This document shows, one piece after another, positions 1-8,413 of a stretch of 64,000 nt of DNA; position 1 is the stretch's first letter; each line of letters opens with the position of its first letter. Below the pieces are notes generated by a model. The model saw nothing but the letters and a program-made list of their open reading frames with translations. It made no database searches and was not told the origin of the DNA. The stretch comes from Lactiplantibacillus daoliensis (GTDB lineage Bacteria; Bacillota; Bacilli; Lactobacillales; Lactobacillaceae): positions 160,108-224,107 of the forward strand of contig NZ_BJDH01000006.1 of NCBI RefSeq assembly GCF_005405005.1. The letters run 5' to 3'. Both the position numbers and the translations under genes were made by a program.

Positions 1-10
1 ACAATTGTAT

Positions 11-565
11 CTAAGCTCGCCGTGTTTTCAAGGTTAGTAACAAGTTGTTAGCCAATTCTTCTGGTGGAACTGGATCTGTCTGTGCAAGCCAGTCGTTGAT
101 GACGCTCCAATAGCCCCCCAACATAAAAGTCATTAGTAGTTTAACTTGCTCAGCATTGCCTGCGCGATGCCAAGGGGCTTCAAAGTGTTTATATAACTTA
201 GGCGCTTGTGCCATCACCGTTGGCAAGCGGGCCATAAAGAGGTTACGTCGGATGAGTATGCGTAGTCGGTGACGACGATCCCACATAAAGCGGAAGAAAA
301 GCACCACAACTTCATCAAAGGTCACGGTTTCTGAGTTGAGCATTTGTAATGCCTTCGCATAGTCGGTTAGAAATTGTTGGTCCAGATAATCTAGAATTGC
401 AGTTTTATCTTTAAAGAAGCGATAAAAGGTTCGCCGAGAAAGCTGTGCTTGGTCGGCTATGGCCTTTACTGTCAGTGATTCATAGTCTTCTTGGACTAGT
501 AGTTCGAAAAAAGCGTCGATAACCCAGGATTGAGATTGTTTGGCGATCTTGGCGTGTCCTTCCAT
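11..565 (-). CDS. TetR/AcrR-family transcriptional repressor
   Basis: Predicted 184-residue TetR-type repressor. The N-terminal third holds the family helix-turn-helix (AIADQAQLSRRTFYRFF, about residues 35-51); the rest is the helical ligand and dimer domain, which is not conserved enough to name a ligand. The ATG lies behind a purine-rich site (GGAGG, complement of 572-576). It is transcribed divergently from the DHA2 exporter at 731, and a perfect palindrome lies between them, so it most likely represses itself and the exporter and is released by an exported compound. The family is clear; the target is inferred from the arrangement. Confidence 0.9.
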   Translation of the reverse strand: MEGHAKIAKQSQSWVIDAFFELLVQEDYESLTVKAIADQAQLSRRTFYRFFKDKTAILDYLDQQFLTDYAKALQMLNSETVTFDEVVVLFFRFMWDRRHRLRILIRRNLFMARLPTVMAQAPKLYKHFEAPWHRAGNAEQVKLLMTFMLGGYWSVINDWLAQTDPVPPEELANNLLLTLKTRRA

Positions 566-662
566 GTTGTTGGCCTCCTGTCACAGATTGACGGATATGT
601 AGCACTTGTCGATAAGGGCTCGACATTTTTGTTGCCCCAAGTATACTAGGCTTTGAAAGAAA

Positions 663-678
663 TGTCACAACTGTGACA
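663..678. promoter_or_regulatory. Candidate TetR operator between tetR and the DHA2 exporter
   Basis: TGTCACA-AC-TGTGACA is a perfect 7-bp inverted repeat with a 2-bp spacer in the 165-bp divergent intergenic region. A lone TGTCACA half-site recurs at 579-585, next to the tetR start. This fits an operator for the adjacent TetR protein. Confidence 0.6.
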
Positions 679-730
679 ACCGAGATTTGCGCAAATCATC
701 GACTTTCAATCTGACTGGGGGGTCATTGCG

Positions 731-2467
731 ATGAACAAATTAAAGACCGTTTTACCCGTACTATTGATTAGCAACTTACTCTGTATGATGGATGTTTCAA
801 TTATGACCATTGTTTTACCAAAGATTCAAAGTGCCTTTAATGTCAGTCTGAATGATTTATCGTGGGCACTCAACATCTACACTATTTTATTTGCAACCAT
901 GATTATTCCGTTAGGTCGCTTGGCGGTTCGTTTCGGTCGTAACCGGATGGTATTAGGTGGCCTAATTGTTTTTGGACTTGGATCACTACTAACTGGTAAC
1001 GCACCCGATTTACCTTGGATGCTAGTTGGACGGGCGATTCAGAGTATCGGTGCTGCTAGCATTATTCCGACGAGCATGGTAATTGGTTTGGAGCTGAGCA
1101 CACAGGAAAATCGAAACAAAGTGGTTGCATTGTTAGCTGGTGTTCAAGGTCTTGCAGTTGCGCTTGGCCCTAGTATTGGTGGCTTTGTTGCACAGTATTT
1201 TGGCTGGCGATGGGTCTTCTTGATGAATGTCCCGTTGGTTATTTTGGATTTAATCATTTTTGTGGCGGTATTACCGTTGAAACACGAAGTTACTCAGACT
1301 ATTAAAATTGACTGGCTCGGAGCTATCCTGATTATGGCAACCTTGTTCTGCTTGTCTCTGGCATTAATTAAGGGTTACACCTGGGGCTGGAGATCACTGA
1401 CGATTTTAAGCTTGGCCGGTGGTTCACTATTAGCATTTGTGGGATTTATTAGTCATGAACGGCATACGGCTGAACCAATGATTGACTTGTCCTTATTTAA
1501 GAGTCGTAATTTTGATGGTTCAGGGTTAGCATTGGTTTTGTGCAATTTCTTCTTGGGTGCATTTGCTGCATTGATGCCCACGTTATTGACTAAGGTGCAT
1601 GGCGAAGATGAGCTTAGTGCTGCTCTGAAAATTACGCCATATTCAGTTGCTGTCATGTTGTCGGTAATTTTAACTTCGCTATTGGTCAAACGGTTAAATA
1701 ACAAGTTTTTAGTAGGTGCTGGTTTTGCAATGATTGCCGGAAGTTATTGGTTAATTACACAGTTGCCAGTGACCAATCAGTATACCAAACTCTATGTTGG
1801 TGAGATTTGCTTGGGTATCGGTTACGGGTTAGTTGCTGCCACGGTGAATATTTTGGTAGTTGCTGATTTTCATGGGATTAAATTAACTGATTCTCAAAGT
1901 GTTGCCAATGTCTTGCGACAAGTTGGGATGATCTTGTCAATTGCGGTCTTTATGTCATTATTGAGCAATAATGTGCAAACCGCTAAAGAACAGACGTTAA
2001 CGGCTAGTCGACAAATTGTTAGTCGCTTAGATGTCGCCCAAGCCGTTAAGACACAAGCAAATCAAAAGTTGACGCATAAATTCGATCAGTCGAGCAATAG
2101 TAACAGCCAAGTTAATCGCCATGTCGTGTTTAAGGGGGTTACGATTTCGAATAACAAGCGCGAACAACTTATTCAGAAATCGACTCAAGTGGAATTGGGC
2201 AAAGTGGCGATGCTGCATCACATTCCCGTGACCATGATTCCAACTAAACAACGTCAACAGGTTCAAGCTACGGTCGCAATTGCCGTTAATCAGACGATTG
2301 ATAAAAAAGTGCGGACGACCAATCAACAATTAAGATTAGGCGTTCAGCGTATTCAACACCACTTAACACGCAATTTAAATGACGCCTTTCTAAAGACACT
2401 ACAGGTTATTATTCCATTGGCTTTGCTGTCGATACTAGTGGTTGCAACGTTTAAGTTTCGTGAGTAG
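731..2467 (+). CDS. MFS multidrug exporter, DHA2 (14-helix) family
   Basis: A 578-residue proton-coupled efflux permease of the plasma membrane. Motif A is visible as GRLAVRFGRNR (about residues 65-75) and the antiporter motif C region as GPSIGGFVAQYFGWRW. The hydrophobic pattern fits the 14-helix DHA2 group (EmrB/QacA-like). An oddity is a hydrophilic stretch of roughly 130 residues (about 420-550) between the last two membrane helices; it is rich in Gln, Lys and Thr and would face outside. The ATG follows a G-rich site at 717-722. It is divergent from a TetR gene that probably controls it. The substrate is unknown. Confidence 0.9.
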   Translation: MNKLKTVLPVLLISNLLCMMDVSIMTIVLPKIQSAFNVSLNDLSWALNIYTILFATMIIPLGRLAVRFGRNRMVLGGLIVFGLGSLLTGNAPDLPWMLVGRAIQSIGAASIIPTSMVIGLELSTQENRNKVVALLAGVQGLAVALGPSIGGFVAQYFGWRWVFLMNVPLVILDLIIFVAVLPLKHEVTQTIKIDWLGAILIMATLFCLSLALIKGYTWGWRSLTILSLAGGSLLAFVGFISHERHTAEPMIDLSLFKSRNFDGSGLALVLCNFFLGAFAALMPTLLTKVHGEDELSAALKITPYSVAVMLSVILTSLLVKRLNNKFLVGAGFAMIAGSYWLITQLPVTNQYTKLYVGEICLGIGYGLVAATVNILVVADFHGIKLTDSQSVANVLRQVGMILSIAVFMSLLSNNVQTAKEQTLTASRQIVSRLDVAQAVKTQANQKLTHKFDQSSNSNSQVNRHVVFKGVTISNNKREQLIQKSTQVELGKVAMLHHIPVTMIPTKQRQQVQATVAIAVNQTIDKKVRTTNQQLRLGVQRIQHHLTRNLNDAFLKTLQVIIPLALLSILVVATFKFRE

Positions 2468-2474
2468 CGTGGTC

Positions 2475-2502
2475 AAAAAACAGCCGTGAGGGCTGTTTTT
2501 TT
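2475..2502 (+). terminator. Rho-independent terminator after DHA2 exporter
   Basis: Hairpin CAGCC-GTGAG-GGCTG with an A-run before and a T-run after, directly downstream of the exporter stop. Confidence 0.85.
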
Positions 2503-2986
2503 AGAAGGATACAACGAACTGCATTAAATTATATATTGACACAAAAGAGCTATATTGTATGAACTATCATTAATATGAATTATATTTCAGATTAATTAGG
2601 CTAGTTAAACCGTTCTGATCAAAAAATGTCACTGAATATAAACTGTACCGATTCGGATAATAACGAATTTTAGTCTGAAATTGGTAGTGGAAAAGAGCAA
2701 TTTTTAACTAATGGTGGCTTAATTAAATGATTGTAAATCATACTGATGTCAGCAGTTTAATGCTGCTTTAATAACTAAAGTGCTATTAATAAATCGAATC
2801 AAATTGTATGCAACTTGTAAAATAGACCATTAACTAAATTTTTTGCAAATAAATTTTTAAGTCCAAATGGTTGACGCACTTGACTTTGTCTATAGGATGA
2901 TATTTATATTGGTTTAAAGTTGTTGAAAATAAAAGTTAATGTGGTAAATTATAAATATGGTTAATACACAAAGGGGATGTACATTT
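2503..2986. other. AT-rich intergenic region upstream of the WxL cluster
   Basis: About 480 bp with no convincing gene. It holds a promoter-like pair TTGACA (2536-2541) and TATGAA (2558-2563) with a 16-bp spacer, which would leave a leader of about 420 nt before the first WxL gene. I found no recognisable riboswitch or repeat in it. Confidence 0.4.
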
Positions 2987-3721
2987 ATGAAGAAAATTAT
3001 CGGAAGTTTATTGATGTCAAGTGCTTTATTGGGAGCAACAGTTGCACCTTTAGTTGCCAATGCGGATGCAACGCCTAACACTAAAGGGACAACTAATGTT
3101 ACGACGACGTTCACCAAAAGTACGCAAACCGTTACGCCAGTTGATCCTGACGATCCAGATACACCAACTGATCCAGGTGACGGCAATAACGGTGCCGCTG
3201 CTGGTGGCGACTTGTCATTGATTTACGTACCAGCTTCATTTGACTTTGGCTCAAGTGAAATTGATGTTTTGAATGACAAGTCACTTAGCTTGGACACCAC
3301 TAGTGCAGCAACGACTTTATGGAAGAACAATGCTGTTGTTGAAGTCTCTGATGTCCGTGGGACCAATGCTGGCTGGTCAGTTTTAGTTAAAGGGAACACA
3401 TTGACTAGTGATAGTGGCGCGACAATTAAGGGCGCTTCCTTGGTCTTACCAAAAGGAACTGTTTCTAATAGTGGGAACGACGCCCAGAACAGTAACGCCA
3501 ATGGTGCCTATGCAACCGGTGAAACTGTTGATTTAGCAACAACTGACGATTCAGTTGCCGGTGTGCAGGTTTTAGGTGCCAAAGATGGCAATGGTGCTGG
3601 TGTGACGGTTTCTAAATTAGACCCTGCAGGAATCACAATGAATATCCCTGCAAACACGGCCAAGGCTGAAACTTATAAGACAACATTAAATTGGACGTTG
3701 GGCGATACACCTCAAAATTAA
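2987..3721 (+). CDS. WxL-domain surface protein
   Basis: A 244-residue secreted protein. A signal peptide (MKKIIGSLLMSSALL..., cleavage near ANA-DA) is followed by an acidic Pro/Asp linker of DPDDP type and then a WxL domain covering most of the remainder. The first conserved Trp is in GWSVLVKG, and the C-terminal WxL motif is NWTLGDT just before the stop. WxL domains bind peptidoglycan non-covalently in Gram-positive bacteria. The ATG at 2987 was chosen over the upstream ATG at 2957 because AAAGGGG lies just before it and the signal peptide starts there. It heads a csc-like cluster with the DUF916/DUF3324 protein and a second WxL protein, separated from them by a terminator-like hairpin. Confidence 0.93.
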   Translation: MKKIIGSLLMSSALLGATVAPLVANADATPNTKGTTNVTTTFTKSTQTVTPVDPDDPDTPTDPGDGNNGAAAGGDLSLIYVPASFDFGSSEIDVLNDKSLSLDTTSAATTLWKNNAVVEVSDVRGTNAGWSVLVKGNTLTSDSGATIKGASLVLPKGTVSNSGNDAQNSNANGAYATGETVDLATTDDSVAGVQVLGAKDGNGAGVTVSKLDPAGITMNIPANTAKAETYKTTLNWTLGDTPQN

Positions 3722-3736
3722 TTAGAATGATCAATT

Positions 3737-3772
3737 AAAGGTGGACATTGTGAGAACGATGCACACCTTTTT
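3737..3772 (+). terminator. Terminator or attenuator inside the WxL cluster
   Basis: Stem AAAGGTG / CACCTTTT enclosing a second stem CATTGT / ACGATG and a T-run. It sits between the first WxL gene and the DUF916 gene, so it may lower expression of the downstream genes relative to the first. Confidence 0.65.
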
Positions 3773-3813
3773 ATACATAACGGCTGTTAGGTGATTAAGG
3801 GGGATTTAAAAAA

Positions 3814-4872
3814 ATGCGGAAGATTAAAAAATTATGGCTTGGCCTAGGAATACTTGGCATGTTGGTGCTTGGTTTGAGTTGGGGCCAGTTGGCACAGGCT
3901 GCCAATACGACTAAGTCAAATCAGGCCAATCAGATTGGTTTTAGTGTGTCCGCTAAGATTCCCGATAACCAGATTAATCAGCAAAATTCATTTTTTGATT
4001 TAAAAATGAACAAAGGGCAAAGTGAGACCTTGCAAACCCGAATTTATAACGTCACTAATCAAGATATTAAAATTCAAACGGCGATTCACACTGCCTATAC
4101 CAATGGTAATGGTGCGATTGAATATGTGACACCTGCTAAAAGTTTTGACGAGTCGTTGACTTATAAAATGACTGATTTGACGAAGTTACAGGGCGCGAAA
4201 ACCGTGACGGTGCCAGCAAATAGTTCAAAAGTTGTTTCGGCCCAAGTTAAAATGCCAGATCAAGATTTTAATGGTGTGATTCTTGGTGGTTGGTATTTCA
4301 AACGCGTTGATCAAAAAGTGACGAGTAGTGTCAAAGGGTCGATGAATGTTAAAAATCAATACTCTTATGTCATTGGCTTGAAATACACGATGGGAACGGT
4401 GCCAGCACCATCATTGAAGTTGAGTAAAGTCACTGTTGGGATGACTAATTATCACCGTGGGATTTTCCCTTATATCCGCAATACATCTGCCGTGATTGTG
4501 CCGAATTTGAAAATGGCGACCACAATTACGAATAAGAATAGTGGCAAAGTTGTTAAGACTGCAAAGAAGTCAGATGTTCAGTTAGCACCCAACTCAGTTT
4601 ACCGTTATCCAATGTTAACGGGTAAGACCAAGTTACAGGCTGGCAATTATCACCTCAAAATGGTGGTCAAGAATAGTGATCATAAATGGGTCTTCGAAAA
4701 GGACTTTACGATTACAGCCAAAGCAGCGAAGACCTATAATGACAAATCTGTTGATAATTCAGGGATTAATGTGATCTGGTTTGTGGTCTTTGGTGCTCTA
4801 GGCATGCTAATTATCGTCTTACTGGGTTTATGGTTGTTCTTCTTTATTAAAAAGCGACGTCAAAATGGCTAG
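3814..4872 (+). CDS. DUF916 / DUF3324 WxL-interacting membrane protein (CscA-like)
   Basis: A 352-residue protein with a signal peptide (cleavage near AQA-AN), a DUF916 domain (about 40-155, the peptidoglycan-binding part of WxL-interacting proteins), a DUF3324 domain (about 170-300) and a C-terminal membrane helix (about 320-345) ending in a basic KKRRQNG tail. Proteins of this kind anchor or organise WxL proteins at the cell surface. The start follows AAGGGGG. It sits between two WxL genes and a small membrane-anchored protein, the set known in lactobacilli as a csc (cell surface complex) cluster. Confidence 0.93.
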   Translation: MRKIKKLWLGLGILGMLVLGLSWGQLAQAANTTKSNQANQIGFSVSAKIPDNQINQQNSFFDLKMNKGQSETLQTRIYNVTNQDIKIQTAIHTAYTNGNGAIEYVTPAKSFDESLTYKMTDLTKLQGAKTVTVPANSSKVVSAQVKMPDQDFNGVILGGWYFKRVDQKVTSSVKGSMNVKNQYSYVIGLKYTMGTVPAPSLKLSKVTVGMTNYHRGIFPYIRNTSAVIVPNLKMATTITNKNSGKVVKTAKKSDVQLAPNSVYRYPMLTGKTKLQAGNYHLKMVVKNSDHKWVFEKDFTITAKAAKTYNDKSVDNSGINVIWFVVFGALGMLIIVLLGLWLFFFIKKRRQNG

Positions 4873-4898
4873 GTAAGGGCTAACGGGGGGCGAACTTG

Positions 4899-5315
4899 AT
4901 GAAAAAATTAATTCTAAAAATGAGTTTAGGGCTAGTCTTATTCGGCGGTTTAACGCTACCCGTGCAGGCGGCTACTAGTCAGGGCCAAACTACCGGCCAA
5001 GTGAGCTTCTATGAAGGCGCAACGACGCGGCTGGAACGCCAAAGCTTGGTCATTGACCAACAAATTCCTAACGGGGAGACGGCAATTGGCGACCATTTGA
5101 CAACTGGTCATAATCAGACGACTGGCCAAGCTAATCAGCAGTTAGCGGCGACTGTTTCAAAAGCGAACCGTCAAATTCCAGGATGGTTAAAAACAACTGA
5201 AGCTCGCACAACTTATTGGCTAGTGCTAGGCGCAATGCTCCTGTTAGTTGCCGGTTTGTTGAAGCTGATTCAACAAACTAGAGCTGGGGAGGTGGCTAGT
5301 CATGTCAAACGCTAA
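4899..5315 (+). CDS. Small surface protein of the csc cluster (CscD-like)
   Basis: A 138-residue protein with an N-terminal signal peptide (cleavage near VQA-AT), a short polar region and one C-terminal hydrophobic helix (about 104-124) followed by charged residues. This is the layout of the small sortase-anchored partner in csc clusters, but the usual LPQTGE motif is replaced by a stretch reading PGWLKTTEA, so sortase processing is doubtful and it may stay as a membrane protein. I chose the ATG at 4899 rather than the TTG immediately before it. Its end overlaps the start of the next WxL gene by 14 bp, so the two are translationally coupled. Confidence 0.8.
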   Translation: MKKLILKMSLGLVLFGGLTLPVQAATSQGQTTGQVSFYEGATTRLERQSLVIDQQIPNGETAIGDHLTTGHNQTTGQANQQLAATVSKANRQIPGWLKTTEARTTYWLVLGAMLLLVAGLLKLIQQTRAGEVASHVKR

Positions 5316-6822
5316 GAAAATTGGAAAGATTCTTAGTATTCTCATTGTAAGTACACTGCTTGTTGTGTTAATACGACCGTTAACGAGTCGGGCTGATGAC
5401 ACGATGACGCCGGTGAAATTTACGGCAGGGACCGTTACTGGGGATTCGATGTACGGCGAAAGCTATGCAACACTAGATGGGGCACCAAAGATTACGTCAA
5501 TTACGGCTAACAATGTTGAAAACGGTAATGTGACGAATAGGACAACAATGCTGTCCGTGACTTGGTCGGGAACACTAACTACTAAGGCCAAAAACAACTA
5601 TAAAGTTAAAGATTTGTATACTTCAGTTTTTAACTCGTCTAATACTTTGGCTAGCAATAAAGTTGGTACTAATCTGATTCCTGGTACTCAGGTGTCATCA
5701 TTTACATTTAACTCATCAAATGCTGTTCAAACGGCCTATATTGATTGGTCAATGTGGAATGGAAGTAGTCCGCTAAAGGTTGGGCTAAAATATATACCTT
5801 ATTTAGGTGGCTATTCTGCTGAGAATGAATCGGCTCGTAGTTTTGCAACGATCTCTGCGATTCAGCGCCATGCATTAAATCCCACTATTACCAATAAGTT
5901 AGCCCAGGGGACTAGTGTGATAGAAGGTAAAGGAACGGTTGCAGGTAATAAAATTACGGTCGATGCTGATCCGTCTGTCTCAACTACTGTTAACGATGAC
6001 TTAAGTTATTCATTACCATTGAGTGGCACCTTAGCGGGTAAGACGAGTGTGACAGTCACTGAAACTAACGATATCGGTGACCTAGGGACGGCGAAGGCTG
6101 ATGTGGCACAAAAGTCACTTAACATTGCCAGTGATAAAACTACTGCTGACACTTATCCGGATGATTTAGCAACTTTCACTAATGACAGTGACGTGGTAGC
6201 TTGGTTGGTGAAGTCTGCTGGAATTACTTCAAGTTATTCTGACAATAGCAGTACCACTGGCGTAACCTATGCGTCAGATACCACCAATTTATCAGCAGCT
6301 TTAAAAGCTTTAGCGGATAACAAAACTTTATCAATCCCAGTTTACGCTAAAGACAGTAGTGGCATGAAGTCGACACCAATCACGATTACGGTCACCAATC
6401 ATGCGGGTATCTTACAGTTTGGCACGATTTCTAGTGATATTGGTTTTGGTAACCTAGAGATTCCAACGACCGAAACGATTTTTCAACCGACGGCAGCATG
6501 GCACGTCAATGTCAGCGATACCCGAGCAGCCGGCTCAAATTGGTCAGTTTATGCGACGGCAACGCCATTGACTTCGACGACCGTGGGCTCACGAACTTTG
6601 GCCGGAAATTTAATTTACAAAGATGGGAATAACAAGACCGTGTTGACAAATGCGTCGACGCTAATTGCCTCAGGTACCAAGGTTGCTGGCAAGAGCGAGA
6701 CGTCAATTACGAGCGATTGGTCAGCAACTAAGGGAATTATGCTAGATGTGAAACCAAGCGTTTATGCGGATAGCTACCAAGGCTCTGTGGACTGGAGTTT
6801 ACAAAATACGCCAGCCAACTAA
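5302..6822 (+). CDS. Large WxL-domain surface protein
   Basis: A 506-residue secreted protein. A signal peptide (cleavage near SRA-DD) is followed by Thr/Ser-rich beta-strand domains with Ig-like repeats (about 190-370) and a C-terminal WxL domain (about 370-506). The first conserved Trp is in NWSVYATA and the terminal motif is DWSLQNTP. The start has GGGGAGGTGG upstream and overlaps the preceding gene. It is the last gene of the cluster. It is expected on the cell wall together with the DUF916 partner; no enzymatic domain is visible, and a role in adhesion or sugar scavenging is inference from the family only. Confidence 0.92.
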   Translation: MSNAKKIGKILSILIVSTLLVVLIRPLTSRADDTMTPVKFTAGTVTGDSMYGESYATLDGAPKITSITANNVENGNVTNRTTMLSVTWSGTLTTKAKNNYKVKDLYTSVFNSSNTLASNKVGTNLIPGTQVSSFTFNSSNAVQTAYIDWSMWNGSSPLKVGLKYIPYLGGYSAENESARSFATISAIQRHALNPTITNKLAQGTSVIEGKGTVAGNKITVDADPSVSTTVNDDLSYSLPLSGTLAGKTSVTVTETNDIGDLGTAKADVAQKSLNIASDKTTADTYPDDLATFTNDSDVVAWLVKSAGITSSYSDNSSTTGVTYASDTTNLSAALKALADNKTLSIPVYAKDSSGMKSTPITITVTNHAGILQFGTISSDIGFGNLEIPTTETIFQPTAAWHVNVSDTRAAGSNWSVYATATPLTSTTVGSRTLAGNLIYKDGNNKTVLTNASTLIASGTKVAGKSETSITSDWSATKGIMLDVKPSVYADSYQGSVDWSLQNTPAN

Positions 6823-6828
6823 ACGACT

Positions 6829-6859
6829 AAAAAAGACGACTTTAAAGGTCGTCTTTTTT
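6829..6859 (+). terminator. Terminator after the WxL cluster
   Basis: Stem AAAGACGAC / GTCGTCTTT with a T-run, just past the last WxL stop. The A-run on the other side lets it also serve the convergent gene at 6863-7135. Confidence 0.85.
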
Positions 6860-6862
6860 CAT

Positions 6863-7135
6863 CTAACTGGCTAACGGTGTTTTAGATTGTAGCGAACTTA
6901 CTTGCGCTGCAGTCAGTTGAACGGTTTTTGAAAAGTGGAAATCTTCCGATTGTTCCGTTTGGTCGCTGGCTTGATAAACGGTCACGACATTACGGGCTAA
7001 ATCGAGTCGGTAGACATAGCGTTGGTGGTTGAGTTCAACACAGAGACTGGTTGGACTGAAGGTTTGCCAATGTAATGGCTGGCTTGGCAATAGCTGAAGC
7101 TTTTGCAAATCAGACAACATTTCATTTGGGGTCAT
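6863..7135 (-). CDS. Small uncharacterised protein
   Basis: A 90-residue soluble protein starting MTPNEMLSDLQKL. I do not recognise a family. It has no signal peptide or membrane helix, and its beta-rich middle (ELNHQRYVYRLDL) looks like a small sensor or adaptor fold, but that is only an impression. The ATG at 7135 was chosen over one at 7159 because GGAAGGAGTGG lies 6-9 bases before it. It is a single gene, convergent with the WxL cluster. Confidence 0.7.
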   Translation of the reverse strand: MTPNEMLSDLQKLQLLPSQPLHWQTFSPTSLCVELNHQRYVYRLDLARNVVTVYQASDQTEQSEDFHFSKTVQLTAAQVSSLQSKTPLAS

Positions 7136-7313
7136 GAAGACCACTCCTTCCAAGTCCATTGTAGACGTGTCTGGGCACGACGTTAAATAATCTGATTATC
7201 AGTTTTAATCGGAGCTAATTCCGATTGAAAAATTAACAGTGTCTAGGGCAAGCAAAATGACTGACAATTGCTTATAATTAGGATTAAAATTACGAATTTA
7301 ATGGGGTGTACTG

Positions 7314-7670
7314 ATGAAAAAGACGCGGATTATGTTATACGTGGAAGATGTGGATCAAGCGGTCAAATTTTGGCAGGATTATTTTGACGCTAAAATTGAA
7401 ACGATCTCAAGTTTGCCAGATAATTTTAAAACCATTGTTTTGACAATCGGTCCAGGTATGGAATTAGCTTTTTTTGCCAAAGCCTTCATTGCGAAATATT
7501 CACCAGAAGTTATGGGCAATACGCCATCATTGATGTTTTTTAGTGACAATTTTGATGCCCTACATGCTACACTGCCGAATGTGGGAGAAATCGTTGATAA
7601 TAACGGGACGTTAACGTTTAACTTCACAGATCCTGATGGTAATTATTTTGTCATCGCCCAAGATAAATAA
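7314..7670 (+). CDS. VOC / glyoxalase-bleomycin-resistance fold protein
   Basis: A 118-residue protein of the vicinal oxygen chelate superfamily. The N-terminal MLYVEDVDQAVKFWQDYF and C-terminal FTDPDGNYFVIAQ are the two strand-helix signatures of this fold. Such proteins are metal enzymes or drug-binding proteins acting as homodimers; the metal ligands are only partly evident here, so activity cannot be assigned. It is a single gene with AATGGGGTG as its ribosome site and its own terminator. Confidence 0.85.
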   Translation: MKKTRIMLYVEDVDQAVKFWQDYFDAKIETISSLPDNFKTIVLTIGPGMELAFFAKAFIAKYSPEVMGNTPSLMFFSDNFDALHATLPNVGEIVDNNGTLTFNFTDPDGNYFVIAQDK

Positions 7671-7684
7671 GCCGGCTATTTGAA

Positions 7685-7717
7685 GAGAGACCCAATTAAA
7701 AGGGTGGCTCTTTTTTT
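7685..7717 (+). terminator. Terminator after VOC protein
   Basis: Imperfect hairpin GAGACCC / GGGTGGCTC followed by seven Ts. Confidence 0.7.
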
Positions 7718-7853
7718 GTGGGTGTGACAAACCCTTTCATATTAGGAATTAGAGCAGCCTTTTCAATATTAGTTAGTAATTTAGTTAGTTTTTGTTGTAT
7801 TAATCTAACTATCGTGCTAACATAATGACCATTAAAGTTACAGGAGGAAAAAC

Positions 7854-8384
7854 ATGTCAGATCAAAGTCTTGGATTATTTAATAGTTTTGGACGCTTAAT
7901 GCAGAACAGAGCTTTTTTAATGGCGGTGGCGCATCAGCATGATTTAGTTGGAATGGACGGGCATCACGGTAACGGTCGGGGACAATTTCGCTTATTACAA
8001 TTGTTAGCAGATTCACCAGCCGGATTGACGAACGCCGAAATCGCTGAGATTTTGGATATTCGTCCGAGTTCAGTTAGTGCGACGATTAATCGCTTAGAAG
8101 AAGTGGGATTAGTTGAGCGTGTCCCGAGTCAGACTGATAAACGGGTCGTCATCGTTCGTTTGAGCGAAAAAGGTCAGCAAATGGCTGAACATCGTGATCA
8201 AGGTGTGGCTGAGATGGCGGATAAGCTGTTTGGGTCGTTAACGGCGGATGAACAGGTCGATTTGCAACGGTTACTGGATAAATTAGCTAAAAGCACACCA
8301 GAATTAGATGTTCACGACTTCATGGGACATCATCGTGATCATGATTGGCCACAGCGACCGGGTTGGGGCCGTCGCTGGTTCTAA
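7854..8384 (+). CDS. MarR-family transcriptional regulator
   Basis: A 176-residue winged-helix regulator. Its DNA-binding core is seen in NAEIAEILDIRPSSVSATI (recognition helix) and the wing ERVPSQTDKRVVIVRLS (about residues 60-105). The N-terminus has a His-rich loop (HQHDLVGMDGHHGNGRG) and the C-terminus another (HHRDHDWP), which is unusual and might bind metal. AGGAGG precedes the ATG. The ABC exporter begins 29 bp downstream, so the pair probably forms an operon in which MarR controls its own exporter. Upstream, AGTTAG and CTAACT form a candidate operator (about 7784-7809). Confidence 0.9.
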   Translation: MSDQSLGLFNSFGRLMQNRAFLMAVAHQHDLVGMDGHHGNGRGQFRLLQLLADSPAGLTNAEIAEILDIRPSSVSATINRLEEVGLVERVPSQTDKRVVIVRLSEKGQQMAEHRDQGVAEMADKLFGSLTADEQVDLQRLLDKLAKSTPELDVHDFMGHHRDHDWPQRPGWGRRWF

Positions 8385-8413
8385 ATTCAATAAGAGAAGA
8401 AGGCATTTGAGAG

